DNA from: Symsagittifera roscoffensis
Lineage: Eukaryota; Xenacoelomorpha; Acoela; Convolutidae
Assembly: GCF_963678635.1 (NCBI RefSeq)
Contig: NC_087064.1
Coordinates: 58,600,338-58,664,337 of the forward strand
DNA: 64,000 nt
Reading direction: 5' to 3'
Made by a program: the position numbers and the translations under genes. Every line of letters starts with the position of its first letter. The first letter of the stretch is position 1. The notes under the pieces are model-generated. The model saw only the letters and a list, made by a program, of their open reading frames with translations. It made no database searches and was not told the origin of the DNA. This document shows, one piece after another, positions 47,501 through 57,000 of the stretch.

Positions 47501-48170
47501 GAAAGAGCTTATGAGACGCTCACAGGACGCTCAGGCTCACTCCACGACATACCACCCTCAGACGAATGGCTTAGTGGAAAGACAGAACAGGACGTTAGTG
47601 TCGATGCTGAGAGTATATTGTTCCAGGTACATGACCGATTGGGACAGATACCTTCCACAGGTGATGGGAGCTTATAATAGCACGCAACACTCCACCACTG
47701 GAGTCAGTCCACACATGATGCTGACGGGACACGAGAAGTCTTTACCCTTGACATTCGTCTACCCAGAGTATGAGGGAAAGAAAACATCTCCACAGGTTTA
47801 CGTAAGGGATGTGATCAGACGTCAACAGGAGTTGAACGATCTGTGCAGACGAAATACTCAGCAAGCACAGGCAAGGCAAAGGAAAAGATTCGACAAGAAA
47901 GCAGCTGGCGCAAAAGCTTACTCGGTGGGAGACTACGTATGGGTATATCAGAACGTTATACCACCGAAAGGGACAAAGAAGCTTCTAAAAAAATGGAGGG
48001 GACCCTTCATGATTACGGAGGTGCACCAGGAGGGACGCTTTTATATAGATGAGTACTGGCCGAGCCGCTCACTACGAGAACATCAAGCCACACAATCCAT
48101 CGACAGAAGACTAGTGTATACCTGCAGACATGGAAGAAGGAGATTATCTAATGATGGATCCTGCTTGTGA
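44541..48170 (+). CDS. pol: ORF1 segment: reverse transcriptase, RNase H, linker, integrase
   Basis: The frame opens after TAG 44,538; ATG-like positions inside are not true starts. The RT palm carries LDLGSAFWQ, FGLCNAT and the catalytic YVDD at 44,778-44,789. RNase H starts at DTDAS (45,222) and ends near NADSLS (about 45,575). A linker of about 480 residues follows (45,600-47,050), acidic, with three LSGE repeats. Integrase has an HX3-4H...CX2C zinc finger (47,090-47,212) and the DDE triad at 47,292, 47,469 and 47,577, spaced D-58-D-35-E. A GPF motif lies near 48,000, followed by a frame change at about 48,050. All catalytic residues are present. RT and RNase H copy the RNA into DNA and integrase inserts it. 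Confidence 0.95.
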   Translation, partial: SFSKLGDAKFFTTLDLGSAFWQVPLRKKDREKTGFACELGLYQWKRMPFGLCNATATFQRLMAQALTGVTKKYGNLLMCYVDDVVIATPTLEDHIDRLDEVFGCMKRAGLKCKPSKCEILRDSIKYLGRMVDRHGVRPDPEAVEAVLTWKAPRTDTQLMSFLGFANYYREFIKGYADKVYPMQKLMRNKGKKFEWNDEAQVAFENIKRELCEAPVLGMPTEKGMYVLDTDASVVAISGILHQEQEWNGRTVLRPIAYGSKVLSDTEMKYGAPKAEMFAVVTFVEKYRAYLGSAPFKLRVDNRALSWLKTYSMDQSYIGRWIVRLDGYHMIIEHRMRDKHQNADSLSKKTEFYERLEQKQANQAEIKEGFSFLDKETYEALPLTRWLDKSGHPIPGHPELPVEKAAEIKILSKEDPVPLDLLLRSNLFQQELSRMNINSLSLLDKTVQVTPKVMRMLGGLLEREVTRDDPELTAAVASLTVSEKVKIMPSRRQHEENERDCRTIVQQLVSSIPQEILTSTSYGQKEQGSSKRKKTVTFVDQDKEGKKVEQNRLQDYLSGETNDEKNQRSQGQHPGQENLSGETEIDEKIPDEKQDLENKVLSGEFRWMQRKHRHDLEESAVSSTTSSTDDDSRNSGMDTYSDRNSTSGSELSELAIHTLLVETRARDLDREVYQDPDSDRYLIPSERVFDNAADDLETIAVSKRSMSLLPQKEAVRTDLQPFEQETQPLAKVWCVKMEEDTHQPNELNSQMRVMKTYLKARYRLSDLLRAQRNDRMTSNLKKWIENGSPDKGDIEEDSYRILRQYFMQKEGRVYLNKDGIVACKRREEDRVLYKYNAIVLPQLYQTELLFRSHDQMGHQGIDKVYQRILKRFEWPGMKKACEKWVTACLSCQQVKDPRKLRFPLQSIESSEFNEVVQIDHQKICMTDNGYNQVLVMIDHFTKYAEAVPCITASAEETCDHLINTWIARHGCPMTFQSDNGTAFVGELTKELMRRSQDAQAHSTTYHPQTNGLVERQNRTLVSMLRVYCSRYMTDWDRYLPQVMGAYNSTQHSTTGVSPHMMLTGHEKSLPLTFVYPEYEGKKTSPQVYVRDVIRRQQELNDLCRRNTQQAQARQRKRFDKKAAGAKAYSVGDYVWVYQNVIPPKGTKKLLKKWRGPFMITEVHQEGRFYIDEYWPSRSLREHQATQSIDRRLVYTCRHGRRRLSNDGSCL

Positions 48171-49449
48171 GGTCAACGAAAAAGGCACCAGGGAGAAGAA
48201 CGATGGAAACGAAGTCGTAGAGGAAGGTACGGATACACCGCTGGACCTGGATCCAAACGAACAGATCGAAGCGGACGATGAAACCTTACCCTACGCAGAG
48301 GAAGATTGGCAGGATCCCGAACAGATAGAGGTTCCCAAGAACTTGGAACCGGATCTTCCGTTCACCATACAGACTCGTCGGAAGGATGGAATGAGACCAA
48401 GAAAGAAATACAATCCTTACGGTGACGACTTTGTAGTGGATAGGATAGATCTAAAGAAGGTAGTGGATGAAGTAGTGGGTCTAGAGGAAATAACTGTGTC
48501 ACAAGACATTGACATAGTCGATGATCACGACGATGAGTGGGTTGACGACTGGTCAAAACCCGAGGTAGAATTCGACGATGAGCAACAGCAGTCATATGAA
48601 CAAGACCTGACGAACCTGCGTGTCTTAGAGTGGCTGAATGAAACGACCTCGGATCCAGAGAATACCAGCGTCACGATTCAAGACGTAGATCGTGAAAGCA
48701 TGAAATACATCAAGACTGGACGAGATGATTCTTCCTGGGCTGCCCAGGAAGGACGATTACTCATTCCAGCTTCTAACCTTGACTTGATACCCGGTATGCG
48801 ATCGACGGGGACGTCGATGGATGTTTTTGTCCGGGGAGCGGGGGTAGGACTTACCCACACTGAAAACTTGATGATAAGAAAATTAAGAATAGCAAGAGAA
48901 ACAGGAGACTTAGAAGCAGAAACAGGCGAAGAACCTAAGAAACCTGGCATAGGCAGGGTAGTTGAGTCATATTTTAATTTACCGAATGAATATTCTAGTA
49001 ACATAATACTACTAGACAGTGATTTCATACTCACAAACAGAACATGTGCGATAGCAATCACCGCAGACATGAGTTTTAGGACAGCGTTAGCAGCAGATTT
49101 TAAGAGAGAATACAAAAACGTGGAATTCCTTTGGAAGCAAAGACCAGGGATAGGGGGCGTAGCAGCCTTACCTCCGGCGGTGTCGCAGATACCGGGAAAA
49201 TACTTATGCTTCTTGGTAACGAGGGCGACAGAGAAGCAGCACGTGGACCCAGAAAACCTAGTCTTGTCTTTGACGAGGCTGAGGGACTTCCTTGTGGAAA
49301 TGGACGTGAAGGAGCTCTCGCATCCAGTGTACGATCCAAACAGAGTAAGACTGCATCCTCGGGAATTGTACGCGCTTGTACACGTGATATTCTCTGATAC
49401 GAACATACAAGTATATCTACACAAGAAATATTACTTAAGTATAGGCTGA
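48130..49449 (+). CDS. ORF1 C-terminal segment: acidic region plus TARG1/OARD1-like macro domain
   Basis: This is a 439-residue segment from ATG 48,130, overlapping the end of the pol frame. Upstream of the ATG the same frame encodes a typical Ty3/gypsy integrase tail (GRAAHYENIKPHN) interrupted by TAG 48,112, so the macro part was probably the C-terminus of ORF1. Residues 1-270 are very acidic and lack a known domain. Residues about 285-435 fit a macro domain of the TARG1/OARD1 type: AIAITADM, FKREY, the GKYLCFLVTR strand, the following helix, and a terminal strand IQVYLH. Macro domains bind or hydrolyse ADP-ribose. The glycine-rich loop is replaced and the TARG1 catalytic Lys position reads Arg or Ala, so binding without activity, or another ligand, is likely. 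Confidence 0.7.
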   Translation: MEEGDYLMMDPACEVNEKGTREKNDGNEVVEEGTDTPLDLDPNEQIEADDETLPYAEEDWQDPEQIEVPKNLEPDLPFTIQTRRKDGMRPRKKYNPYGDDFVVDRIDLKKVVDEVVGLEEITVSQDIDIVDDHDDEWVDDWSKPEVEFDDEQQQSYEQDLTNLRVLEWLNETTSDPENTSVTIQDVDRESMKYIKTGRDDSSWAAQEGRLLIPASNLDLIPGMRSTGTSMDVFVRGAGVGLTHTENLMIRKLRIARETGDLEAETGEEPKKPGIGRVVESYFNLPNEYSSNIILLDSDFILTNRTCAIAITADMSFRTALAADFKREYKNVEFLWKQRPGIGGVAALPPAVSQIPGKYLCFLVTRATEKQHVDPENLVLSLTRLRDFLVEMDVKELSHPVYDPNRVRLHPRELYALVHVIFSDTNIQVYLHKKYYLSIG

Positions 49450-49827
49450 GTGATGTGCGAAAGAGTGTTAGGTCAAAGACTAAGTTGCATGTTAAGTTAT
49501 GTTATGTGTTAGGTTATTAAGATCATGGGTAAGTAGGGGTTAGTGATCATGAACAACTAGATGACGATCTTGGGAATAGATCCAAAGTTTGGTCTGTCCA
49601 ATCTTAGGTCGAATTCCAAAATTTTAGAAACCAATTGATTTTAATAAATTTTAGGATAAATATCTTTTTATCTGAACTGTTTTTAAGCAAATTTTAACGA
49701 TATATGTTAAGGTGAAACTGACAAGTGTGATATTTGTCACTTCTTTTCTAGATCCTGATTGATCATTTAAATTACTCACTTGAGTCAAATCATCAAATCG
49801 AATCAAATCAAACTTGGAAAGAATAGT
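49450..49827 (+). promoter_or_regulatory. Spacer between ORF1 and ORF2, with a possible splice acceptor
   Basis: About 380 bp of AT-rich noncoding DNA. A pyrimidine-rich stretch ending in TAG (TCACTTCTTTTCTAG, 49,737-49,751) resembles a 3' splice site. A possible donor (CGAGGTAATA, about 39,873) lies just after the gag start. Together they could make a spliced mRNA for ORF2, like env mRNAs. TTAGGTTATTAA occurs both here (49,508) and in the 5' region (39,120). An internal promoter is an alternative. Confidence 0.35.
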
Positions 49828-50631
49828 ATGGACAATTTCAACCTGGATGAATTGATGGACCTGGCAGAGGCATATGTAGGACCGATGATAGATGCGATCT
49901 ATCGTCGGCTGATCGATCGAGACTTCGCTCTGGAGGACCCAGAGGTAGTCATGTTGCTGACCGCCATGATCAACATCTTGGGGCACGACAACCGTGGGGG
50001 CCGCCCCACGGAAGTCCTGTTGATGGCAGCATATGGAGAAAGAGGAGTACTAGACCGCCCGAACATGAGAGTGATGAGGTGGAGAAACGGGGCTCTCTCA
50101 GGGAGTGACTTGGCGAATGAGCCTGGATTGGGAAGTTCTAGGACTTACCAACCACGTGAGATGCCAATGCCCTCTAAGCCTAAACCTGGGCTGACGAGAA
50201 TGCATCGGGAGATGAACAGCGAGACGACCTCGTCTGGTTCACCACTGAGAGCAGCTGTGCCACCAAAAAGGGCGAAAGTAACACAGAAGGTTCAGACGAA
50301 CCAAACGATTCAAGATCTGGACAAGATGAACGATCAGCTGAGAAGTACGAAGAAGGAGCTGGACGAGATGGCCAAAAGCATGCTCCAGATGGAGGAAGAT
50401 CGGGACATGTGGAGAAAGTTGTTTAAAGACTGCAACAAAAAGCAGGGTCAAGAGATCGAGCGCTTAAGGCAGGAATACAAAGAGCGATCGGAGCAGGTGG
50501 CGTTGACAACGGCCGTACAGAAAGTGATACCTGCAAGGGATATTCCTCGTGGGCAGTCCCCGATGGAGCTCTTGACACCTCGAGAAATGAGTCAAACAAC
50601 GGAGACACGGCTTCCAGCAGAGACGAATTGA
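49828..50631 (+). CDS. ORF2 segment 1: N-terminal coiled-coil region
   Basis: 267 residues from ATG 49,828 (MDNFNLDELMDL). Residues 1-60 look helical and acidic, 60-150 low-complexity and Pro/Arg-rich, and 165-235 a strong coiled coil (repeated DKM..QL, ELDEMAKSMLQMEEDRD pattern). This could mediate oligomerisation. It ends at TGA 50,629, but the next segment continues in the same frame with no ATG for about 200 bases. I read the TGA as a nonsense change or an unproven readthrough site. I saw no relic of this segment in the array. No match to a named family is recognised. Confidence 0.7.
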   Translation: MDNFNLDELMDLAEAYVGPMIDAIYRRLIDRDFALEDPEVVMLLTAMINILGHDNRGGRPTEVLLMAAYGERGVLDRPNMRVMRWRNGALSGSDLANEPGLGSSRTYQPREMPMPSKPKPGLTRMHREMNSETTSSGSPLRAAVPPKRAKVTQKVQTNQTIQDLDKMNDQLRSTKKELDEMAKSMLQMEEDRDMWRKLFKDCNKKQGQEIERLRQEYKERSEQVALTTAVQKVIPARDIPRGQSPMELLTPREMSQTTETRLPAETN

Positions 50632-52908
50632 GTAACAATCCCGGATCCTAGTGACACCTTGGGTGATCCCGTCGTAGAACAGACAGTGAGGAAGCTGATA
50701 GAGACAGCTGGACGACTGGTCGCTAACAAGAATGCGCCAGGTTCCGGGGTGACTGCACCCTATGGAACGATTGACGATACGGGCAGAGTACAACTCTCCC
50801 AGACCGTGATCAGACAAGGGATAAGTAACGTGACACCACTCATGGGGAGCTCGAGAATCCCAGAGAGGAAAGTACGAAAGATGCCAGCGAAGAAAGTGTC
50901 TCGTGTAATAGACGTGCAGAAGAATAATCAATTAAAATACAATTTCACGGGAGTTCCGGAGACAGATCCGAGGGCCTGCTTCAATCGAGCTACCTGGAGC
51001 CCGGCTGTAAACCTGCAGCAACCACCACTCGGGACATCTCATCTGATATTGGGAGACAGCTTAGTCAGAGTGCTGTCGAATTTGAGGACCTCGTGGGTCA
51101 CCACGGTGATAGCCTTTGGAGGCGCGACGATAGCCCAATTATATCGGATGGTGGAACTGATGAATCCAGGGAAGATTCCCAATGTGATGATCTTAGTTGG
51201 GACGAATGACATCTCCAGATGTTCAGACGAGCAGGAAGCACTGTGGGAGTCAATGATGGTGTGTTTGTTTACGACCCTCTGGCAGATATTCAGTTGCGCG
51301 GTACTGACCGTTTGCACTGTGCCAATGAATACGAGAAACCTGACAGCATCAGGAAGAAGGCACAACGAGGGAGTCATAAGATGGAACAACATCTTGAGGA
51401 ACCTAGCAAATCGAAATGCCGGAAGGATGATCCTCATGGACATTGAACATGAGTTGAGAGCCATGGATCAGGCCAGACTGACCACGGATGGCATCCACTT
51501 CGACAGTATCGAAGGACAAGCTTGGTTGAATCGAGTCTTCCAAGAACGGTTGGATGAGCTGGAAGCAGAACTCTTTGACACAGGAGTGCTGAAGGAAGAG
51601 GGAACGGTGAGTGATGCGGTGATTACCACCTTTGTGCCTCCTAGCCTTGAAACACGCTTGGGTACGGTACCAGCCGTCACGAATTACCGGCAACAAAGCT
51701 CCAGCGAACCAGGTCGAAGAACAGACGTGCAGGATCGGTTGGGAGAAGCACCGATGAGAAGGACAATTCATCCTAGGAGAAGGATAGGACCTGTCAACCA
51801 ACCAATCGAAGAAGTAGCAGGCACATCTAGATCGGACACTAGGTCGGAGACGACGAGTACCAGTCGAGAGGAGAGACCGAGCAGAGGCTCATTGTTGTGG
51901 TCGAGATCCATACCGTCTCCTTGGCATATATACAAAGACGAACTAATGAAGCTGGACCTGCAGAGAGTAAGCTTCATCGAAGATGCAAGGAGGATGCTGA
52001 ATGGAGCGATGCTATCCGTTAGCAGATTATACTCAATAACCGGCGTAGACTGGTTGATAGACGCTAGCATAAATTTCAGCTCCACGACGGCCTTGAGATT
52101 TGCTGATTTGGAGGGACTGCCCTCTAACAACACGATGGGACCAGTGAATGCGAGACCGTTGCAAGATGTGAGATTGAACCATGATGAGGGGAATCGTGAA
52201 GAAAGACCAGGAAGATTCCTGACGGCGAGAGCACCGATTGGGCAACACGTGAAGATATTCAGACAGCTGACGACACCACCTGGTCATGTGAAGGAGAGAG
52301 TGTACCCAAAACTAGTGAACCAAGATGGTGATGCCCAGAGATATGGCGGATTGACAGCGATAAAGAAAGATGAGACCATCTTCGCCGCCTATAACAAAGC
52401 AGAGATGAGAAAGGCCAAAATCATGGTAGTAGCGAATTCAGAGTTCGTGTACACCTCCAAGTCTTTGTTTTGGCCGGACGTCATAATGTTGGCTGCGGTT
52501 GACCTAGACCTATTGCAATCAGTGTCTTTGGCTATAGGGGTACAAAGGCAGACAGACATGAACCCAATAACGATTGTGTTTGCTGGCATCAATGACCATC
52601 TACACAGTAGAGGTTTTCTGAGCAGGCTCAGAGATCCTGCAACAGCAGAAAACGCAGTATGGCCAGCAATAAAAGACATCCTAGAGTCGATGGGTGAAGT
52701 GGTGGATGCAACGAAGGAGGGGTCATTCAATAAAGTGGCGTTGAGAGTAGTATTCGCGTTGTCTCCGGGATATGCACATCTCCCGGATGGACTGAAGTTT
52801 GTGTACGCAATGGTAGCCTTACTTTCGGAAGGAAAATATGATGTGATCACATCGGCCCCGAATCGCATGATAGAAATGGAGAACCTGAGGCCACTTAAGG
52901 AAGGCTGA
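50632..52908 (+). CDS. ORF2 segment 2: SGNH/GDSL hydrolase plus downstream module
   Basis: In frame with segment 1. Blocks of the SGNH family are complete: GDSL at 51,052-51,063 (nucleophile Ser), the FGGAT Gly block near 51,118, GTND at 51,199-51,210 (oxyanion Asn), and DGIH at 51,487-51,498 (Asp and His). The domain spans about 51,030-51,590. SGNH enzymes hydrolyse esters or remove acetyl groups; the substrate here is unknown. SGNH modules are known from CR1-type LINE ORF1 proteins and from some LTR elements of bdelloid rotifers. After a Ser/Arg-rich linker, residues encoded at about 52,400-52,900 contain FAGIND (52,579-52,596), suggestive of a second SGNH-like fold without its Ser. The frame ends because of one extra base near 52,905. 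Confidence 0.85.
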   Translation, partial: VTIPDPSDTLGDPVVEQTVRKLIETAGRLVANKNAPGSGVTAPYGTIDDTGRVQLSQTVIRQGISNVTPLMGSSRIPERKVRKMPAKKVSRVIDVQKNNQLKYNFTGVPETDPRACFNRATWSPAVNLQQPPLGTSHLILGDSLVRVLSNLRTSWVTTVIAFGGATIAQLYRMVELMNPGKIPNVMILVGTNDISRCSDEQEALWESMMVCLFTTLWQIFSCAVLTVCTVPMNTRNLTASGRRHNEGVIRWNNILRNLANRNAGRMILMDIEHELRAMDQARLTTDGIHFDSIEGQAWLNRVFQERLDELEAELFDTGVLKEEGTVSDAVITTFVPPSLETRLGTVPAVTNYRQQSSSEPGRRTDVQDRLGEAPMRRTIHPRRRIGPVNQPIEEVAGTSRSDTRSETTSTSREERPSRGSLLWSRSIPSPWHIYKDELMKLDLQRVSFIEDARRMLNGAMLSVSRLYSITGVDWLIDASINFSSTTALRFADLEGLPSNNTMGPVNARPLQDVRLNHDEGNREERPGRFLTARAPIGQHVKIFRQLTTPPGHVKERVYPKLVNQDGDAQRYGGLTAIKKDETIFAAYNKAEMRKAKIMVVANSEFVYTSKSLFWPDVIMLAAVDLDLLQSVSLAIGVQRQTDMNPITIVFAGINDHLHSRGFLSRLRDPATAENAVWPAIKDILESMGEVVDATKEGSFNKVALRVVFALSPGYAHLPDGLKFVYAMVALLSEGKYDVITSAPNRMIEMENLRPLKEG

Positions 52909-54007
52909 ACTGCCTGCAGTATGGTCAGATATCTCAAACGCGATGAGAGGATTCAAGGACCACGCGCTACACGTGTTAGTGTTGGACGAAGTGCTGGGGT
53001 TGGAACTGTCCAACTTCAGTCGGCAACTCAAACTGAAACCGGGAATAGACGACGACCATCGAGTGATCACGGCAATGTCCAACGACTTATGGTTCCGAGC
53101 AATGGAAGTGGCAAGTGAAGACACAAGAAGAAAAAACTCACTAGAGACAAGAGCTCATCTGGAGGCGATGGTTCTGAGAACCAAGGCGGAAGCCAACCAG
53201 TGGCTACACCTGAATCCTAGAGTAGCGGCATTGGGTGCAGATGCTTTTCAGCAAGGCCCCGTAATGATCACGAAGATACATGCCTACTTGTTGAAGGAGG
53301 TGAACCTGGCGGAAAATGCCGGAGAAAAGACCGCTGAGTTTGTGAACAGAATGTGTCAGATTACTCTGGAAACCTTCTGGACCCAGGAAGTGAAGGGACA
53401 GGAGGGATTTGAAAGGACAGACAGCATGCTAGAAGGGTTGGGAGCCGGATGGACCGCGTCCTTCTTGGCAAAAATTTACCCGAAAGTCTCGCACTATTTG
53501 ATAAAGGAATTCCTCCAAGCAGTAGTGAGAGTATCGATAGTGGAATTAATAGCCTTGTTCGTGACCTTCGGAGCGGAGAGTTTCGTGAAAGGACCGGCGA
53601 TACTGCTAACGGATGGAATACAGAACCTGCGACTAGATGGACTTCTGACATTGATCGCAATAACCCACGGAAACTTGGGAGGACTAATGAAACTGGCACG
53701 TTGCCCAGAGCAGATGAAAGAGAGAGTGAGGAATCTGGATATGAAGAAGTCCACGGACTCGTGGAACAAAATAAGAGACCTGAGACACACTCTTATCCAA
53801 TATCTCTTGCAGCAAAATCGCTTTGGAACCGGAGAAGACGAGACAATTGAAAGAGAGGAAGATGTTAGACGACATGTTGGAGGCATGCCGCTATTAACGG
53901 ATTTGAGCTTAGCTATGAGAACCGATCCCTTGGCGCTGATCAGAGAGAGGAGTCACGGAGTTCGCGACAGTGATCTATGGACCAGCAGTCACATTTGCAT
54001 TCCCTGA
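52909..54007 (+). CDS. ORF2 segment 3: unknown helical region
   Basis: The frame continues from segment 2 after a one-base gain; the internal ATG at 52,943 is not a true start. Early residues (LHVLVLDEVLGLELS, then a DDDH stretch) may complete the module begun in segment 2. The rest is rich in helices, with a hydrophobic stretch IVELIALFVTF at about 53,540-53,570 that is too short and isolated to call a membrane anchor. A relic of its end lies at 2,930-3,070 in the array, but most of the segment is deleted there. It ends at a spurious stop after a second one-base gain at about 53,950. Function unknown. Confidence 0.65.
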
Positions 54008-57000
54008 CGTTAAAGTGGAAGCATATAGGAGGTCGGTGCTGCACCTGAACCTCATATCGGCAGTGGACGGTAGTACACTGAACTGGTGTGAGCAGCACAC
54101 ATTGCGGGAGCTCATGAGTGAAGATCTGTTATTTGCGAAAATATCGGAGCCAGAGATGAGAGTCATCAATTTTGACGATCACTTCCGTGACCGCAGGGGA
54201 GAAGTAGAAAGAGGACACATCGAGGTGTTTCCAAAGCTTTGGAATCTGAGACCCTATGACAAAACGAATGGTGAAATAACCAGAGTGCCTCGTCTCACTG
54301 CAGCATACCACAAGGTGAGAGAAGAAACGAAGGACTGGGGCGATTACAAGAAGCTACCAGAGGCAATCCCTGAATTCCCTCTAATAAGAAGGATGTTGCT
54401 CGGAGCAGTCTCCGTAGTACAAACTCCTAGGTTGAGAGCATTCGAAACCAATGAAAGGAGAGTAGGGAATTTCGTGGGAACGATGGATCCATACTGCGTA
54501 GGGAGAAATGCCGCCGTGTTACAGTACACACGATTTGCATACACGGATCAAGCGACGAGAAGGCGAATAAGCAACGCCGCTACTCCCAAGCCTGGAAGAT
54601 TTGATGAGGAATGGAGAGGACTAGGCTTAGCTCCGATGAGAGTGAGAGGCAGGACAGAATTGCCTGAAACCTCAATAATCCTGACCAGTGTCAAAAAGGA
54701 GATGAAAGTTGGAGAAATATTGCAGACGAGAACCTTCCTAGCACCCTTCGGCTGCGAAGAAATCAAAGTGGTCCATGGAGAAGAGGAAGATAAATCGGCC
54801 GGTACATTGCTCATACCGAGATTCCAGGAAGAAGCCGACGATGACGAACAAGGACCATCGAGCTCGAACAAGGATAAGTCAGAAGGAGATGACGGACAGG
54901 GTGGAAGCCGTCAGACTGAAGAACCCATGCAACAAGATCAAGCTGGTGGGGAAGACGACAGGGCATCGACAGGAGGAACATCCAGCCTGGGTTTCAATAT
55001 CTTCAGTGATCTTGAGAATAATGCAGACACGTTGGAAACGACTGAGCCAGCGGATGAAGGCATCTCGACACTGGAGCCTCCGTCAGCCTTTATGGAAATG
55101 AAACAGAATTTGCCGGAGAGCAGCTCTCCTGGCAATTCAAGAAATAACGACCAGAGAATCCTCATGGAATCACCGCGGAGGAGAAGAATAGAGGCCTCAG
55201 CCAGAGTACCTTTCTTGGGAACGCTGCCCGAAGAAGAATGGGAAGTACATCACCGAGACCACGAGAGTAGGACGGGATGTAAGCTGGACAGAGTGGCGTT
55301 TATGGAAGAAGTCTGTACCGTGATTCAGAGCTATGGGACCCAGTCCATCCTCAAAACAGGTCTCAATCAACCCTTGATGAGAGAAGTACTTGACAAGCTT
55401 GATGAGTGTGAAGGGAGACTGAGTGAGTTATTGATCGACTCAGCCACTGATGAGAGTGAAGCGAATTCTCCTATCAAGATGACACCGCAGGACGATGAAG
55501 GAGAGGTGGTGTACCTGTCAAGAACCAGGAGAGGGACGATGCGATCAAAAATGGTGATTGATAAAATCAATGCGATGAAAATGAAGTTAGGCAGCAGAGT
55601 GATGCCGAGGAGAGTTGGGAAGACGAAAGTGGATTCAGAAATATCGATGAAAGCTGGTAACTCAGCGAAAAGAAAACGAGCCGAGGAAGTCATGGATTTG
55701 GGGCAAGGTGATTATCAATTGTCTGGCACAGATAGAATATTAACTGATATAGCGATGGTGCCACCCATTCTCATGGCGGGGATAAAGTCAACCGGTTATA
55801 GATCCAAAAGGAGTGACCGCACTCTGACTGGAGCAGCTTTAGAAATGGAAATACTCAGCCAATGTGGAGAGAGCAAGATGAGGGACTTCAAGCCATCTCC
55901 CATGAATCATGGAAAGGGAAGTGTTGCAGGACAACTGACACCAGTGGAATACAACCGACTGACCGTGTCGGAGACGGTGTCGATGGATGAACCCACTGGT
56001 GGATACATGGAGATGTTGGAATACCGAAACTCGGCTAGAGGGTATGTAGTGGCCCTGGAGGACGAAGAAGCCATGGAGGGTTGTCTGGAGATGATGTTGC
56101 AAGGCACCACCCTCAAGCAGAAGGCGTATGAAACTTTGGCATCGTCTGACATACAGGCGGAGACAATCGAGCAGTTAGTGAGCCTTCCATGGAAAGCAGT
56201 AGTATTGAGGTATTTCGAAGAGGAAATGAGGACTGCGCCAAGAGTACATGCTCTCGTGGCAGTGCCTTACGTAAGGACAGAGTTACAACTCAGGTTCGCC
56301 TGGTGCATGATGGGACTGACTCGCGAAGAATATGATTCAGAAGAAAGGAAGAGATCAAAAGAGGAAAAGGTTTTCCTTATGACGAATCTGAGGGATCTGA
56401 TAGTCCAGGAGGGAGCAGCAGTAGCGTGTGCGAAGCGGAGAGACGCTCTCTGTTTCATTCGATTCCTGATAGAGCAGATTTCAGTACCTGCATTAAACAC
56501 TTGTGTTAAAATGTTGAGGGAAGGCGATGAGCGAACGAAAGCCTTGTTCTTACTAGCAATGCTGGATATGCAGCAAAGTAAACCGATGAGAGTAAACATG
56601 AAAGAACCTGAAGAATTGGAACCCATGAAAAAGATAGACGAGATCAGGAGATTCTCAAACAAGGAGTTGAGACTCACTAAAGAATCTATGGGAGCATTGC
56701 CGAAATCCAGTGAGTACTGTGGACCGATCAAGAAGAAGTCATATAGCTACGTATCCGGGATTATAGGGATAGCGTACAATCCTTTCCTGAGTGAAGACAT
56801 ACGCGATTGCTTCTTTGATTATGAGCAGGCGGTGTTACTAAGATTCTGGACGTCCAGAATTGTAACGATTAAGAGCGTTAACAATCCACAGGCCAAATTG
56901 GGATTGGTCTTGGAAGAAGAGGTGACTGCACCTTCAGTACCAAAATCCGACAAGAGAGTGGAGTTTGGGTTGGGATTCTCAGATGAATTGCTGAGAACGA

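Larger units (their letters stand above)
39844..49449 (+). pseudogene. ORF1 overall: gag-pro-pol-macro polyprotein frame, interrupted
   Basis: The pieces described separately below form one reading frame of about 3,200 codons. Breaks I can place: TAA at 40,999, TGA at 41,335, loss of one base in the G run at 44,455-44,459, TAG at 44,538, a one-base gain near 48,040-48,052, and TAG at 48,112. No ATG-led restart is needed across the in-frame stops: coding similarity to the array relics continues across the gag stops, and the typical integrase C-terminal sequence continues across the last frame change. Four stops and two indels in 9.6 kb indicate a recently disabled copy or sequence error. I infer a single ancestral polyprotein; separate macro expression from the ATG at 48,130 remains possible. 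Confidence 0.8.
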
